The translations under genes and the position numbers were made by a program. DNA of 64,000 nt from positions 5,172,494 through 5,236,493 of the forward strand of contig CP124529.1 of NCBI GenBank assembly GCA_029953615.1. Direction: 5' to 3'. The notes beneath the pieces were generated by a model. The model ran no database searches, was not told the DNA's origin, and was given only the letters and a program-made list of their open reading frames with translations. Origin of the DNA: Pseudomonas putida (GTDB lineage: Bacteria > Pseudomonadota > Gammaproteobacteria > Pseudomonadales > Pseudomonadaceae). Shown here piece after piece: positions 26,901 to 34,578 of the stretch (the first letter of the stretch is position 1; each line of letters begins with the position of its first letter).

Positions 26901-27312
26901 CCCGCCGGCCACGGTCACCACACCGTTCACCGCCAGCTTCAACTACTCGGCGCGTGACAGCAAGGGCGCCGAATCGGTAGCGCCGGCCACGGTCAGCATC
27001 GCGGTGGGCGCGGCGGTGGCGATCGACCAGATCCAGGTCACCAGTGCCACGGTACAGGTGCTCAGCAGCAACCGCTTCACCTGGGAAATCGCTGGCACCA
27101 CAACGGTGGCCACGGGCAACAGCATCACTGTGACCGCTGCCACTACCGGCGGCCCGGTGAACCTGGGCACCGCCACAATGACCGCCACGAGCAGCGGTGC
27201 CAGCTGGCGCTTGGTGGCAACCACCAGCGGCTATGGCCCGGCCACGCCGGCGACGGTGACCGTGAAATCGGCGCTGGGGCAGAGCGTGACCGCGCCAGTC
27301 AGGTACAAGTGA
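23923..27312 (+). CDS. mcoA: McoA-type multicopper oxidase (Mn(II) oxidase candidate)
   Basis: 1129 residues. The start ATG 23923 follows AAGG; a signal peptide ends near TATAAPLDD, so it is exported. Four copper motifs are read: HTLSTHEHNGH (about 342), HWFHDH (about 434), HPVHVH (about 816) and HCHNTQHEDSSM (about 873), the last holding T1 Cys, His and Met. A long spacer separates the pairs, and residues 930-1129 form Ig-like/VCBS-type repeats (NKPPVAANDSAATTAG). GB-1 McoA is one of two multicopper oxidases shown to oxidise Mn(II); substrate identity here is by resemblance. It is driven by a sigma-54 site. Confidence 0.85.
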   Translation: MKTPAMIHPARPAFQLSTVTTLMLGLGLITATAAPLDDNSMPPPTDPSAYTDQPADPTQPLLDLYSMPEANRGSLELTDGAYGNRDTVSANNVLQPALQTDNKYPTNGKPSPLFGALPFTQQLLLFEEFGTEKLDPTLPPPALTFPVPTLGAAPAQDPDVVARSGPAGTALEAFLKQPGLYPFPTQYSNVLDRNPWKAQIEMFLNRKPVGSPAEGRPPGKGWSHQRWNEFYPQAGFKTAQAGARINLGLRDRKQLHNYAVGEFAPGGLYYQTSDIPSSLGTTKGIDTRFHPRMPLQNHKSLWTFDGTFPPKLLMARYGQPILMRHYNALPIDPSANYGFGLHTLSTHEHNGHSPAESDGYANAYFFPGQYYDYRWPLQLAGYDTINTLAQDARAAFPCSPGETLFVNDASPGLKTCQNGSIKIRGDWRETMSTHWFHDHMMDFTAQNVYKGNAVMMNYYSALDRGNEALQDGVNLRFPSGSGMPWGNRDYDVNLVIADKAWDANGQLWFNPFNTDGFLGDQILVNWQYRPVLKVRARSYRFRILNGSVSRYFKFAVVREIAGTSGEFKGPTGSNLSYARVPFHMIANDGNIMEHTVPFDGTMDLNGDGNLQDNNGILPLQGIAERYDIIINFAKNGIKVGDKLYFVNLEEHQSGKGPEGAISLADVLSEKYKPVIKQTSKGPRWENGDPAIGRFLQLVVQPYSGQDLSMNPAAYEPAKPGKAAGMKMLPLPIDRNSATDQAKLQAARHREFIFGRSDGTDTQPWTIKTDGGFGYSMDPRRINAAPQLAQQSTDGGFSGDGTLEVWKIINGGNGWSHPVHVHFEEGVVLSRDGKAPPEWEKWARKDVYRIGPDIDSSEEVEVAIRFREFAGTYMEHCHNTQHEDSSMLLRWDLEHPGQFQVMPTPLPGWDGVEYVASVGLPTFRTQDHDDDAANKPPVAANDSAATTAGKPITLNVLANDSDPEGNLPLKVVGLSQPDSGQGNTSTDGTTVTYTPPATVTTPFTASFNYSARDSKGAESVAPATVSIAVGAAVAIDQIQVTSATVQVLSSNRFTWEIAGTTTVATGNSITVTAATTGGPVNLGTATMTATSSGASWRLVATTSGYGPATPATVTVKSALGQSVTAPVRYK

Positions 27313-27342
27313 AGGTAAAGCGGGGGCCGCTGTGCGGCCCAT

Positions 27343-27423
27343 CGCCGGCAAGCCAGCTCCCACACCGACCGTGCTGCCCTCAAGACCTGCGCATTACCTG
27401 TGGGGGCTGGCTTGTCGTGGCGA
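27343..27423. repeat. Paired REP element between mcoA and the sco gene
   Basis: CGCCGGCAAGCCAGCTCCCA and a diverged inverted unit GTGGGGGCTGGCTTGTCGTG. The right arm has several mismatches, so the hairpin is weaker than others here. Confidence 0.8.
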
Positions 27424-27483
27424 CGAACCGCGTCGATGGGCTGCAGGGGTGCCCCCGATACCGTTATCGACGAGGGCCACATC

Positions 27484-28467
27484 ATGCCTGGTTCATGGCG
27501 TTTCCTGCTGGTGCTCTCGCTGTTCGCCGCCAGCATCCCGTTCTGGACGCTGCAGCCGCAACAACCCGTAGCCGAGGAAGCGGCAACCCCATGGGGTGCC
27601 AACTACTTTCCCAACATCCCCTTGCTCACCCAGGACGGTGAAAAGGTGCATTTCTTCGACGACCTGATCAAGGGCAAGGTGGTCGCCATCAACTTCATCT
27701 TTACCGGCTGTTCCGACTCCTGCCCGGTGGAAACCGCGCGCCTGCGCCAGGTGCAGAAAATCCTCGGTGACCGGGTTGGCAAGGATATCTTCCTCTATTC
27801 CATCAGCATCGACCCCTACAACGACACCCCCGCCACCCTCAAGCGCTACGCCGAAAAGTTCGCCATCGGCCCCGGCTGGACGCTACTCACTGGCGAGCCG
27901 GCCGATATCGAACAATTGCGTCGCAGCCTGGGCCTGTACATCGATGGCCTGGAAAACGGGCGCTCCAAGGACCACAACCTGAGCCTTATCATCGGCAACC
28001 AGGCCACCGGCCGCTGGATGAAGGCCTCGCCCTTCGAAAGCCCGTATATCCTCGCCGACCGCCTGGGCAACAGCCTGCACAACTGGAAACAGGCCAGTAC
28101 CATGGCCAATGACTACGCCCAGGCGCCCGAGGTACGCGCCCCCAGCAGTGGCGAGCAGCTCTTCCGCACCCGCTGTTCGTCCTGCCACACCCTTGGCAAC
28201 GCCGAGCCTGGACAACCCGGCATCGGCCCTGACCTGCTGGGCGTGACCCGCCAGCGCGATGCCAACTGGCTGACCCGCTGGCTGAAGGAGCCCGACCAGA
28301 TGCTGGCACAGAAAGACCCCCTGGCCATGCTGCTGTACCAACAATACAAGCGCCTGGCCATGCCCAACATGCGCCTGGGCGATGCCGAAGTCAGTGCGCT
28401 GATGAGCTACATGGAGGAAGAAACAGCGCGCCTGCAGACGCCCCTGGCAGACAAGGGAAACCCTTGA
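27484..28467 (+). CDS. SCO1/SenC copper chaperone fused to cytochrome c
   Basis: 327 residues. ATG 27484 has GAGGG 8 nt ahead. Residues 1-20 are a membrane anchor or signal. The SCO thioredoxin-like domain shows the copper motif GCSDSCPVET (CxxxC) and the distal His in SKDHNLSLIIG. A class I cytochrome c follows with haem motif CSSCH (about 233) and an axial Met in AMPNMRLGD. Next to mcoA it may load copper into the oxidase or carry its electrons. An SCO gene also follows mcoA in P. putida GB-1 as I recall. Confidence 0.88.
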   Translation: MPGSWRFLLVLSLFAASIPFWTLQPQQPVAEEAATPWGANYFPNIPLLTQDGEKVHFFDDLIKGKVVAINFIFTGCSDSCPVETARLRQVQKILGDRVGKDIFLYSISIDPYNDTPATLKRYAEKFAIGPGWTLLTGEPADIEQLRRSLGLYIDGLENGRSKDHNLSLIIGNQATGRWMKASPFESPYILADRLGNSLHNWKQASTMANDYAQAPEVRAPSSGEQLFRTRCSSCHTLGNAEPGQPGIGPDLLGVTRQRDANWLTRWLKEPDQMLAQKDPLAMLLYQQYKRLAMPNMRLGDAEVSALMSYMEEETARLQTPLADKGNP

Positions 28468-28561
28468 AGGCAGCGCGCCAGCAGTCAAGCTGAAAAGCAC
28501 AGCCGGGACAGGCAGTCCATTTCGGTTTATCGTGTGCCCATCGCCCACCGACAGCTGCATC

Positions 28562-29512
28562 ATGACCGACATCGAGCGCTACCTTCGCGCCGCCACCCGT
28601 GACAACACCCGGCGCAGCTACCAGGCCGCCATCGAGCATTTCGAAACCCACTGGGGCGGCTTTCTCCCGGCCACTGCCGAGAGCATCGCCCGCTACCTGG
28701 CCGATCACGCCGACCAGCATGCCGTCAGCACCCTGCGCCAGCGCCTGGCCGCGCTCAGCCAATGGCATGTCGCCCAAGGTTTCCCCGACCCGACCAAGGC
28801 GCCGCTGGTGCGCCAGGTACTGCGCGGCATCCGCACCCTGCACCCGACACCGCCCAGGCAGGCCGCACCGCTGTTACTGCAGCACCTGCAAAGCGCAGTG
28901 GAATGTTTTGAAGAGGAAGCCCGCCAGGCACGGGAGCGGCATGACCTGGCCGCCCTGCGCCGGGCCCGCCGCGATGCAGCCTTGCTGTTGCTGGGCTTCT
29001 GGCGCGGCTTTCGCGGCGATGAACTGGCACGCCTGCGCGTCGAGCACATCCAGGCCGAGGCCGGTGTCGGCATCACCCTGTTCCTGCCACGCAGTAAAGG
29101 CGACCGCGAAGCTTTGGGCGTGCAACACCGCACCCCGGCCCTCAAGACCTTGTGCCCGGTCGCGGCCTACCTGCAGTGGCTGGAAGTGGCCGGCATCGCC
29201 CATGGGCCGGTGTTCCGCAAGCTCGACCGCTGGGGCAACCTCGGCGATACCGCGCTCAACAGCAACAGCCTGGTCGGCCTGCTGCGGCGCATGCTGGAGC
29301 GCGCCGGGGTACCGGCGGCGCTGTATACCGGCCACTCGCTACGCCGTGGCTTCGCCACCTGGGCCACGGCCAACGGCTGGGAGTTGAAGTCGCTGATGAG
29401 CTACGTGGGCTGGAAAGACGCCAAGTCGGCATTACGCTACATCGACGCGGCGCAGCGCTTTGGCGAACTGGCGGTGCTACCGGCCAGCCAGGCTCAAAAG
29501 CTTGTTTCCTGA
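28562..29512 (+). CDS. Tyrosine recombinase / integrase family protein
   Basis: 316 residues from ATG 28562. The N-terminal SAM-like core-binding half (ATRDNTRRSYQAAIEHF) is followed by the catalytic domain: Arg in GFWRGFRGDELARL, Lys in PRSKGD, His-x-x-Arg in GHSLRRGFATWA, Trp in YVGWKDAKSALR and the nucleophile Tyr in LRYIDAAQ. All catalytic residues are present, so it should be active. No tRNA or direct repeats are seen nearby, so it is not clearly a phage or island integrase. Confidence 0.88.
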   Translation: MTDIERYLRAATRDNTRRSYQAAIEHFETHWGGFLPATAESIARYLADHADQHAVSTLRQRLAALSQWHVAQGFPDPTKAPLVRQVLRGIRTLHPTPPRQAAPLLLQHLQSAVECFEEEARQARERHDLAALRRARRDAALLLLGFWRGFRGDELARLRVEHIQAEAGVGITLFLPRSKGDREALGVQHRTPALKTLCPVAAYLQWLEVAGIAHGPVFRKLDRWGNLGDTALNSNSLVGLLRRMLERAGVPAALYTGHSLRRGFATWATANGWELKSLMSYVGWKDAKSALRYIDAAQRFGELAVLPASQAQKLVS

Positions 29513-29669
29513 AACCCAGAAACGGCAAGAGCCGCCTTGATAGCCCGGTCGAAGCTGGCCCTGGTTCGCCGGACCTAACATTATTGACAGTAGTCGTGAC
29601 TTTCGCCGCTCAGGATACTGGACATCACAACATGCGCTGTTGGATCAAATTTATAACGAAGGTCACACT
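29513..29669. other. Spacer ahead of the RHS gene
   Basis: It is more AT-rich than its surroundings. TTGACA at 29584 has no -10 at a normal distance. No other element is seen. Confidence 0.3.
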
Positions 29670-30368
29670 ATGGATTCCAAAAGATCGATACTTCATGTGC
29701 CGGCTCTTACACAGCGTGCAAAGCAGCGCGCCTATTCAACTTACGGATATCATCAGACAGCCCTGCTGGGCCAGCCATTGCTGGGGTTCAATGGTGAGCC
29801 CTTCGAGACAGCGTCAAAGACCTACTTGCTAGGTAATGGATACCGGGCCTATAGCCCCAGCCTGATGCGTTTCAACTCACCAGACAGCTTGAGTCCCTTT
29901 ATGGCCGGAGGGATCAATTGCTATTGTTTCTGTGGGAACGATCCGGTCAATCACACCGATCCGGATGGGCATATGTACAAGCGCAAAACGTCTCTCGGTA
30001 AGATTCCTGCCAAATCTTCAGGCTCTGGCAGCAGCAACGACAGTCTGACGCTCTATGTGCAAAAACCAGCAACCAATGAGGTGGTCTACCAACCTATTGC
30101 ACCGCCTTACCCCGCGCCTCGTGCGTCCACAGTCACAGAACAGAACAGGTCACCTCAGGGCCGGGCTCCGATACCGTTACCTGAGCAATCCCCCTGGGGA
30201 GATCGCGAGGAAACCCTCGATGAACTCTTCAGCAGGCTACTCAGTGCTCAGCAACGCGAAGGCACTCACCAGACCGATCTGATCCTGCCCTCCGCGCCCA
30301 GTGGCTATGCACGCATTCAAACCCCGCCAGATATCCAAAACGCGGCACAGACCACTCGACAGACTTAG
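29670..30368 (+). CDS. Orphan RHS-repeat core protein with variable tail
   Basis: 232 residues from ATG 29670, after ACGAAGG. Residues about 25-110 are an RHS-associated core: AYSTYGYHQTALLGQPLLGF, YLLGNGYRAYSPSLMRFNSP, and the closing NDPVNHTDPDGHM. The rest (about 115-232) is polar, Ser/Pro/Gln-rich and of unknown fold. Only the last RHS unit exists; there is no long repeat shell, signal peptide or VgrG nearby. Codon use is less GC-rich than neighbours, a sign of transfer. Full RHS proteins deliver C-terminal toxins. No immunity gene follows (the next gene is convergent). Confidence 0.75.
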   Translation: MDSKRSILHVPALTQRAKQRAYSTYGYHQTALLGQPLLGFNGEPFETASKTYLLGNGYRAYSPSLMRFNSPDSLSPFMAGGINCYCFCGNDPVNHTDPDGHMYKRKTSLGKIPAKSSGSGSSNDSLTLYVQKPATNEVVYQPIAPPYPAPRASTVTEQNRSPQGRAPIPLPEQSPWGDREETLDELFSRLLSAQQREGTHQTDLILPSAPSGYARIQTPPDIQNAAQTTRQT

Positions 30369-30427
30369 GTACGGCCGCCCCAGCAGGCAGTATTCTGTGG
30401 GTTCACACAATTCACCGGTCAATCTGC

Positions 30428-31567
30428 TCAGATCTGCTTCGCGCAGCGCCAAAAGCGCCCGATATCACCCGCCCGCGCCCGCAGCAGGTCGGCCGCATTG
30501 GCACAGGCCTGCTCCAGGCTCATCGGCCCGCTGGCCAGGGCAAAGGCGGCATCGACCCCATGGGCATACAGCTGCTGGTACCCCTCACCCAAGGTCCCGG
30601 CCAGCACCACCACCGGTACCCCATGGCGCTTGGCGACCCGGGCCACGCCCATCGGCGTTTTGCCACGCAAGGTCTGGGCGTCGAAGCGCCCCTCGCCGGT
30701 GACCACCAGGGCTGCGCCCTGCACCAACGCATCCAGGCCGGCCAGTTCGGCCACCACTTCCACCCCGGGGCGGAACTGCGCGCCCATGAATGCCCGCGCC
30801 GCGAACCCCATGCCGCCGGCTGCGCCGCAGCCAGGGTAGTCGCGCACATCCTCACCCAGCAGCTGTGCACAATGGTCGGCAAAATGGCCCAGGGCCTGGT
30901 CCAGCGCCTGCACCTGCTGCGGGTTGGCGCCCTTCTGCGGGCCGAAGATCGCCGATGCGCCGTTGGCGCCACACAGCGGGTTGTCAACGTCTGCTGCGAC
31001 TTCGAATTGCACCTCGGCCAGGCGCGGGTCGAGGTCGCTGGCATCGATACGGGCCAGCTTGGCCAAGGCCAGGCCGCCCTCTTCCAGTGCTTGCCCGTCG
31101 GCGTCCAGCAGGCGCAGGCCCAGCGCCCGCAACATGCCGCTGCCAGCGTCGTTGGTGGCACTGCCGCCGATGGCCAGCACTATACGTTGCGCGCCAGCAG
31201 CCAGGGCGGCAGCAATCAGCTCGCCGGTGCCCCAGGTGCTGCTGCGGCAAGCATCGCGCTGGGCAGGCGGCACCAGTTGCAGGCCACTGGCCTGGGCCAT
31301 TTCGATGATCGCCGTGCGGCTTTGCGGCAGCCAGCCCCAGCCCGCCTCCACACTTTGCCCCAACGGCCCGCGCACGGTCTGCAGCCGCAGTTCGCCGTGG
31401 CTGGCGGCGAGAATCGCCTGCATGGTGCCTTCGCCACCGTCGGCCATCGGGCACTCGACCAGCTCGGCCTCCGGCCAGGCCTCGCCCAGGCCAGCGGCGA
31501 TGGCGCGGGCGACGCCGGCAGCGTCGAGGCTGTCCTTGAACGAGTCGGGGGCAATGACGATCTTCAT
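30428..31567 (-). CDS. Glycerate kinase (GarK/GlxK family)
   Basis: 379 residues from ATG 31567. MKIVIAPDSFKDSLDAAGVA and CPMADGGEGT are the class II glycerate kinase N-terminal motifs; IGGSATNDAGSGML and VVTGEGRFDAQTLRGKTPMG complete the active site. It phosphorylates glycerate, the last step of glucarate, galactarate or glyoxylate use. The adjacent CdaR-type regulator and MFS carrier match the sugar-diacid setting. Confidence 0.92.
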   Translation of the reverse strand: MKIVIAPDSFKDSLDAAGVARAIAAGLGEAWPEAELVECPMADGGEGTMQAILAASHGELRLQTVRGPLGQSVEAGWGWLPQSRTAIIEMAQASGLQLVPPAQRDACRSSTWGTGELIAAALAAGAQRIVLAIGGSATNDAGSGMLRALGLRLLDADGQALEEGGLALAKLARIDASDLDPRLAEVQFEVAADVDNPLCGANGASAIFGPQKGANPQQVQALDQALGHFADHCAQLLGEDVRDYPGCGAAGGMGFAARAFMGAQFRPGVEVVAELAGLDALVQGAALVVTGEGRFDAQTLRGKTPMGVARVAKRHGVPVVVLAGTLGEGYQQLYAHGVDAAFALASGPMSLEQACANAADLLRARAGDIGRFWRCAKQI

Positions 31568-31681
31568 GGGGTTTCTCCTGTCCAGATGAGCGGCATGCTG
31601 ACAGGTGGCTGCAAAGGTAGCCTCGGTCAAATGCACAAAACGCCGGGCGGGTTGTTTGGGCGGATGCCTTTCGCCTGTACT

Positions 31682-31774
31682 GGCCCTATCGCCGGCAAGC
31701 CAGCTCCCACAGGTTCAACGCAGGCCTGAGGGCAGCATGTATCCTGTGGGAGCTGGCTTGCCGGCGATAGGGCC
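31682..31774. repeat. Paired REP palindrome
   Basis: Arms of 32 bp, GGCCCTATCGCCGGCAAGCC onward, are perfect inverse copies, placed between cdaR and the glycerate kinase gene on the same strand. Confidence 0.92.
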
Positions 31775-31789
31775 GGTTCAGGCAACCCT

Positions 31790-32887
31790 TCAGTCGGCAG
31801 GCAGCAACTGCAACCCCAGGTACAAGCTAAGCATGCCTTCCATACGCAGCGGGTCGACCTCGCCCAGTTCGGCAATGCGCTCCAGGCGGTAGCGCAGGCT
31901 GTTGCGGTGGATACCAAGGGCATCGGCACAGGCCTGGCTCTGACCGTCATGGGCACACCAGGCGCGCAGAGTGGTGAGCAACTGCCCACTGCCGTCCCTG
32001 CTGCGTATACGTTGCAATGGCTCCAGCAACTCATCCAGCGCATCATCGTTGCGATGCCGCCACAGCAATGCCGGCAACCGGTAGCGCTGCAGGCTGAGCA
32101 GGCGCTCGCCGGGCAGCACCTCGCGCCCATAGGCCAACAGGTCGCGCACCCGGCGATAGCCGCGGCGCAACTGTTCCAGGCTTTGCGCGGCACTGCCGAG
32201 GGCCAGCCGCTCCACTTCCCAGCCATGGCGCTGCAGGCGTTCCAGCAGGCGAGGTTCGTCCAGCGCCACGCCTGCCGGGCGACACCACAACAACGACTGG
32301 CGGGCCGGGCTGACGCACCAACTGTCCGGGTAGCGGCTCATCAACCATGCTGCCAAGGCTTCGGCGGCGGGCCCCGAGGCCAGTTCGAACAGGCACGGCA
32401 CCCGTGGCAACTGGGGTTTCAGCCCCAGTTGCCGGGCCTCGTCGAGCAACCGGGGAGAATCGCCACTGCCGCCCAGCAGCAAGGCCAGCAAGTCGTCACA
32501 GCGCTGCCGTCGCCATTGCTGGTCCGCCTGCAAATGGCGCTGGGCCAGTAGCATTTCCGCAGTCATGCGCACCAGTTCGCCATAGGTACGCACTTGTTGC
32601 GGGTCGCCGGTCAGACCAAGTACGCCCATCAACCTGCCATCAAGCATCAATGGCAGGTTCACCCCGGGCTGCACACCCTTCAGGCATTTGGCCGCGTCTG
32701 TATCCAGCTCGACGATGCGGCCGTTGGCCAGTACCAGTTGCGCGCCCTCGTGGCGGGTGTTGATGCGCTCCGGTTCGCCACTACCCAGGATCAAGCCCTG
32801 GCTGTCCATGACATTGACGTTGCATGGCAGAATGGCCATCGCGCGGTCAACGATATCCTGTGCCAGGTCATGGTCGAGTTCGAACAT
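31790..32887 (-). CDS. CdaR-type sugar diacid regulator
   Basis: 365 residues. Residues 1-130 form the diacid-binding domain (FELDHDLAQDIVDRAMAILP, then VNVMDSQGLILGSG). The C-terminus has the PucR/CdaR helix-turn-helix ADALGIHRNSLRYRLERIAE. CdaR activates glucarate/galactarate/glycerate genes in E. coli. It is divergent from the MFS carrier, with a 163-nt shared spacer, and upstream of glycerate kinase, so both are probable targets. Confidence 0.9.
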   Translation of the reverse strand: MFELDHDLAQDIVDRAMAILPCNVNVMDSQGLILGSGEPERINTRHEGAQLVLANGRIVELDTDAAKCLKGVQPGVNLPLMLDGRLMGVLGLTGDPQQVRTYGELVRMTAEMLLAQRHLQADQQWRRQRCDDLLALLLGGSGDSPRLLDEARQLGLKPQLPRVPCLFELASGPAAEALAAWLMSRYPDSWCVSPARQSLLWCRPAGVALDEPRLLERLQRHGWEVERLALGSAAQSLEQLRRGYRRVRDLLAYGREVLPGERLLSLQRYRLPALLWRHRNDDALDELLEPLQRIRSRDGSGQLLTTLRAWCAHDGQSQACADALGIHRNSLRYRLERIAELGEVDPLRMEGMLSLYLGLQLLPAD

Positions 32888-33050
32888 TGAACGGTCCTTT
32901 GGGTGTCAGGGTTTTGGGCTCGGGCACAGCAGCCCGGTGCAAGTGCTGTGCAAAAGCACAAAGACAGGCACGCCGCCGTCCCCGAGACTCGTCAGGGCGA
33001 GCGCCGGAACAGGCGACGCGGCGACAACCATAACAACAGAGAACCCGATC

Positions 33051-34379
33051 ATGGCATACAGCCCCGCCCCTGACCAAGGCACGGACACCACCCGCAACGC
33101 GCTGTACCGGCGCATCACCCTGCGGCTGATTCCGTTCATTTTCATCTGCTACCTGTTCAACTACCTGGACCGCGTCAACGTCGGCTTTGCCAAGCTGCAG
33201 ATGCTCGACGCCCTGAAGTTCAGCGAAACGGTGTACGGCCTTGGCGCCGGCATCTTCTTCATCGGCTATGTGCTCTGCGGCCTGCCGAGCAACCTGGCGC
33301 TCAACCGCTTCGGCCCGCGGCGCTGGATCGCGCTGATGATGATCGCCTGGGGCAGCCTCTCCACCTGCCTGCTGTTCGTCACCACGCCCACCGAATTCTA
33401 CGCCCTGCGCCTGCTGACCGGCGCCGCCGAAGCCGGCTTTTTCCCCGGCGTGGTGCTGTACCTTTCGCGCTGGTTCCCGGCGGCCCGCCGCGGTCGCATC
33501 ATGGCCCTGTTCATGTCGGCGATCCCGGTGTCGGGCCTGCTCGGCGGGCCGTTCTCCGGCTGGATCCTCCAGCACTTCGCCGCTGGCCAGCACGGCCTGG
33601 CCGGCTGGCAATGGATGTTCCTGATCCAGGGCCTGCCGACCGTTGCGTTGGGGGTACTGGCAGTATTCCTGCTCAGTGACGGCTACCAGAAAGCCGCCTG
33701 GCTGAGCCCAGCCGAACGCCAGCTGATTGCCGCCGACCTCGACGCCGATGCTGCAGGCAAGCCGAGCACTACCGGCGACAGCGTGCTCGCCGTGCTGACC
33801 AACTCGCTGATCTGGACCTTCGGCTTCGTCTACTTCTGCATCCAGAGCGGTGTGTACGCGATCAACTTCTGGCTGCCTTCGATCATCAAGAACATGGGCT
33901 TCGACAACCCGCTGCTTATCGGCTGGCTCAGCGCCATCCCGTACCTGCTGGCTGGCGTGTTCATGATTCTCTGCGGGCGCTCGGCCGACCTGCGCAACGA
34001 GCGCCGCTGGCACCTTGTAGTACCGATGCTGATGGGCGCCATCGGCCTGCTGATCGCGGTGAACTTTGCCGGCAACCCGGCCATCGCCATCCTCGGCCTG
34101 TCGATCGCCACCATGGGCGCCCTTACCGGCCTGCCGATGTTCTGGCCGATGCCTACCGCGCTGCTCAGCGCCAGCGCGGCTGTGGCGGGCCTGGCGATCA
34201 TCAACTCGGTGGGCCAGATGGCCGGTTTCCTCAGCCCGTATCTGGTCGGTTTCATCAAGGACCAGACAGGCTCGACCGATGCCGCGTTGTATTCGCTGGC
34301 GGCGTTGATCGTGCTGGGTAGCCTGGTGGCCTTGCGGGTGACTCGGGCCGGTGCGCTGAGTACTGCAAGGGCCAATTGA
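33051..34379 (+). CDS. MFS anion:cation symporter (ACS family)
   Basis: 442 residues from ATG 33051, twelve membrane segments. LFNYLDRVNVGFAKLQM is the ACS family signature in the first helix, and FPGVVLYLSRWFPAARRGR the loop 4-5 motif. Such carriers import glucarate, tartrate, phthalate or similar acids with H+. The divergent CdaR and glycerate kinase favour a sugar diacid or glycerate (inference). Confidence 0.85.
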   Translation: MAYSPAPDQGTDTTRNALYRRITLRLIPFIFICYLFNYLDRVNVGFAKLQMLDALKFSETVYGLGAGIFFIGYVLCGLPSNLALNRFGPRRWIALMMIAWGSLSTCLLFVTTPTEFYALRLLTGAAEAGFFPGVVLYLSRWFPAARRGRIMALFMSAIPVSGLLGGPFSGWILQHFAAGQHGLAGWQWMFLIQGLPTVALGVLAVFLLSDGYQKAAWLSPAERQLIAADLDADAAGKPSTTGDSVLAVLTNSLIWTFGFVYFCIQSGVYAINFWLPSIIKNMGFDNPLLIGWLSAIPYLLAGVFMILCGRSADLRNERRWHLVVPMLMGAIGLLIAVNFAGNPAIAILGLSIATMGALTGLPMFWPMPTALLSASAAVAGLAIINSVGQMAGFLSPYLVGFIKDQTGSTDAALYSLAALIVLGSLVALRVTRAGALSTARAN

Positions 34380-34384
34380 ACCCA

Positions 34385-34465
34385 TTCGCGGGCTTGCCCG
34401 CTCCCACGGGGATACCACAGCATTCGAGCCTGGGGTGATCCTGTGGGAGCGGGCAAGCCCGCGAA
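34385..34465. repeat. Paired REP palindrome
   Basis: TTCGCGGGCTTGCCCGCTCC and its inverse copy. It immediately follows the MFS stop. Confidence 0.9.
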
Positions 34466-34578
34466 GAGGCCCGCCCAGGGCCATACACAATTCACTCCCT
34501 CCACCGATCGTCAGCTCAACGCATCCCCTCACCGACCCAGGCGTCAAATGGTTCCAAAGGTCCCTTTGGAGAACCGCC

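Noticed and set aside
24823..27363. Very long open frame opposite mcoA (minus strand)
   Set aside because: It mirrors the real gene in a GC-rich region; no domain, signal or ribosome site, and mcoA has all copper motifs.
28562..29512. Recombinase as integrase of a genomic island
   Set aside because: No tRNA, direct repeats or phage genes were found around it.
29584..29619. TTGACA and GATACT as a sigma-70 promoter for the RHS gene
   Set aside because: The spacing is 24 bp, too long.
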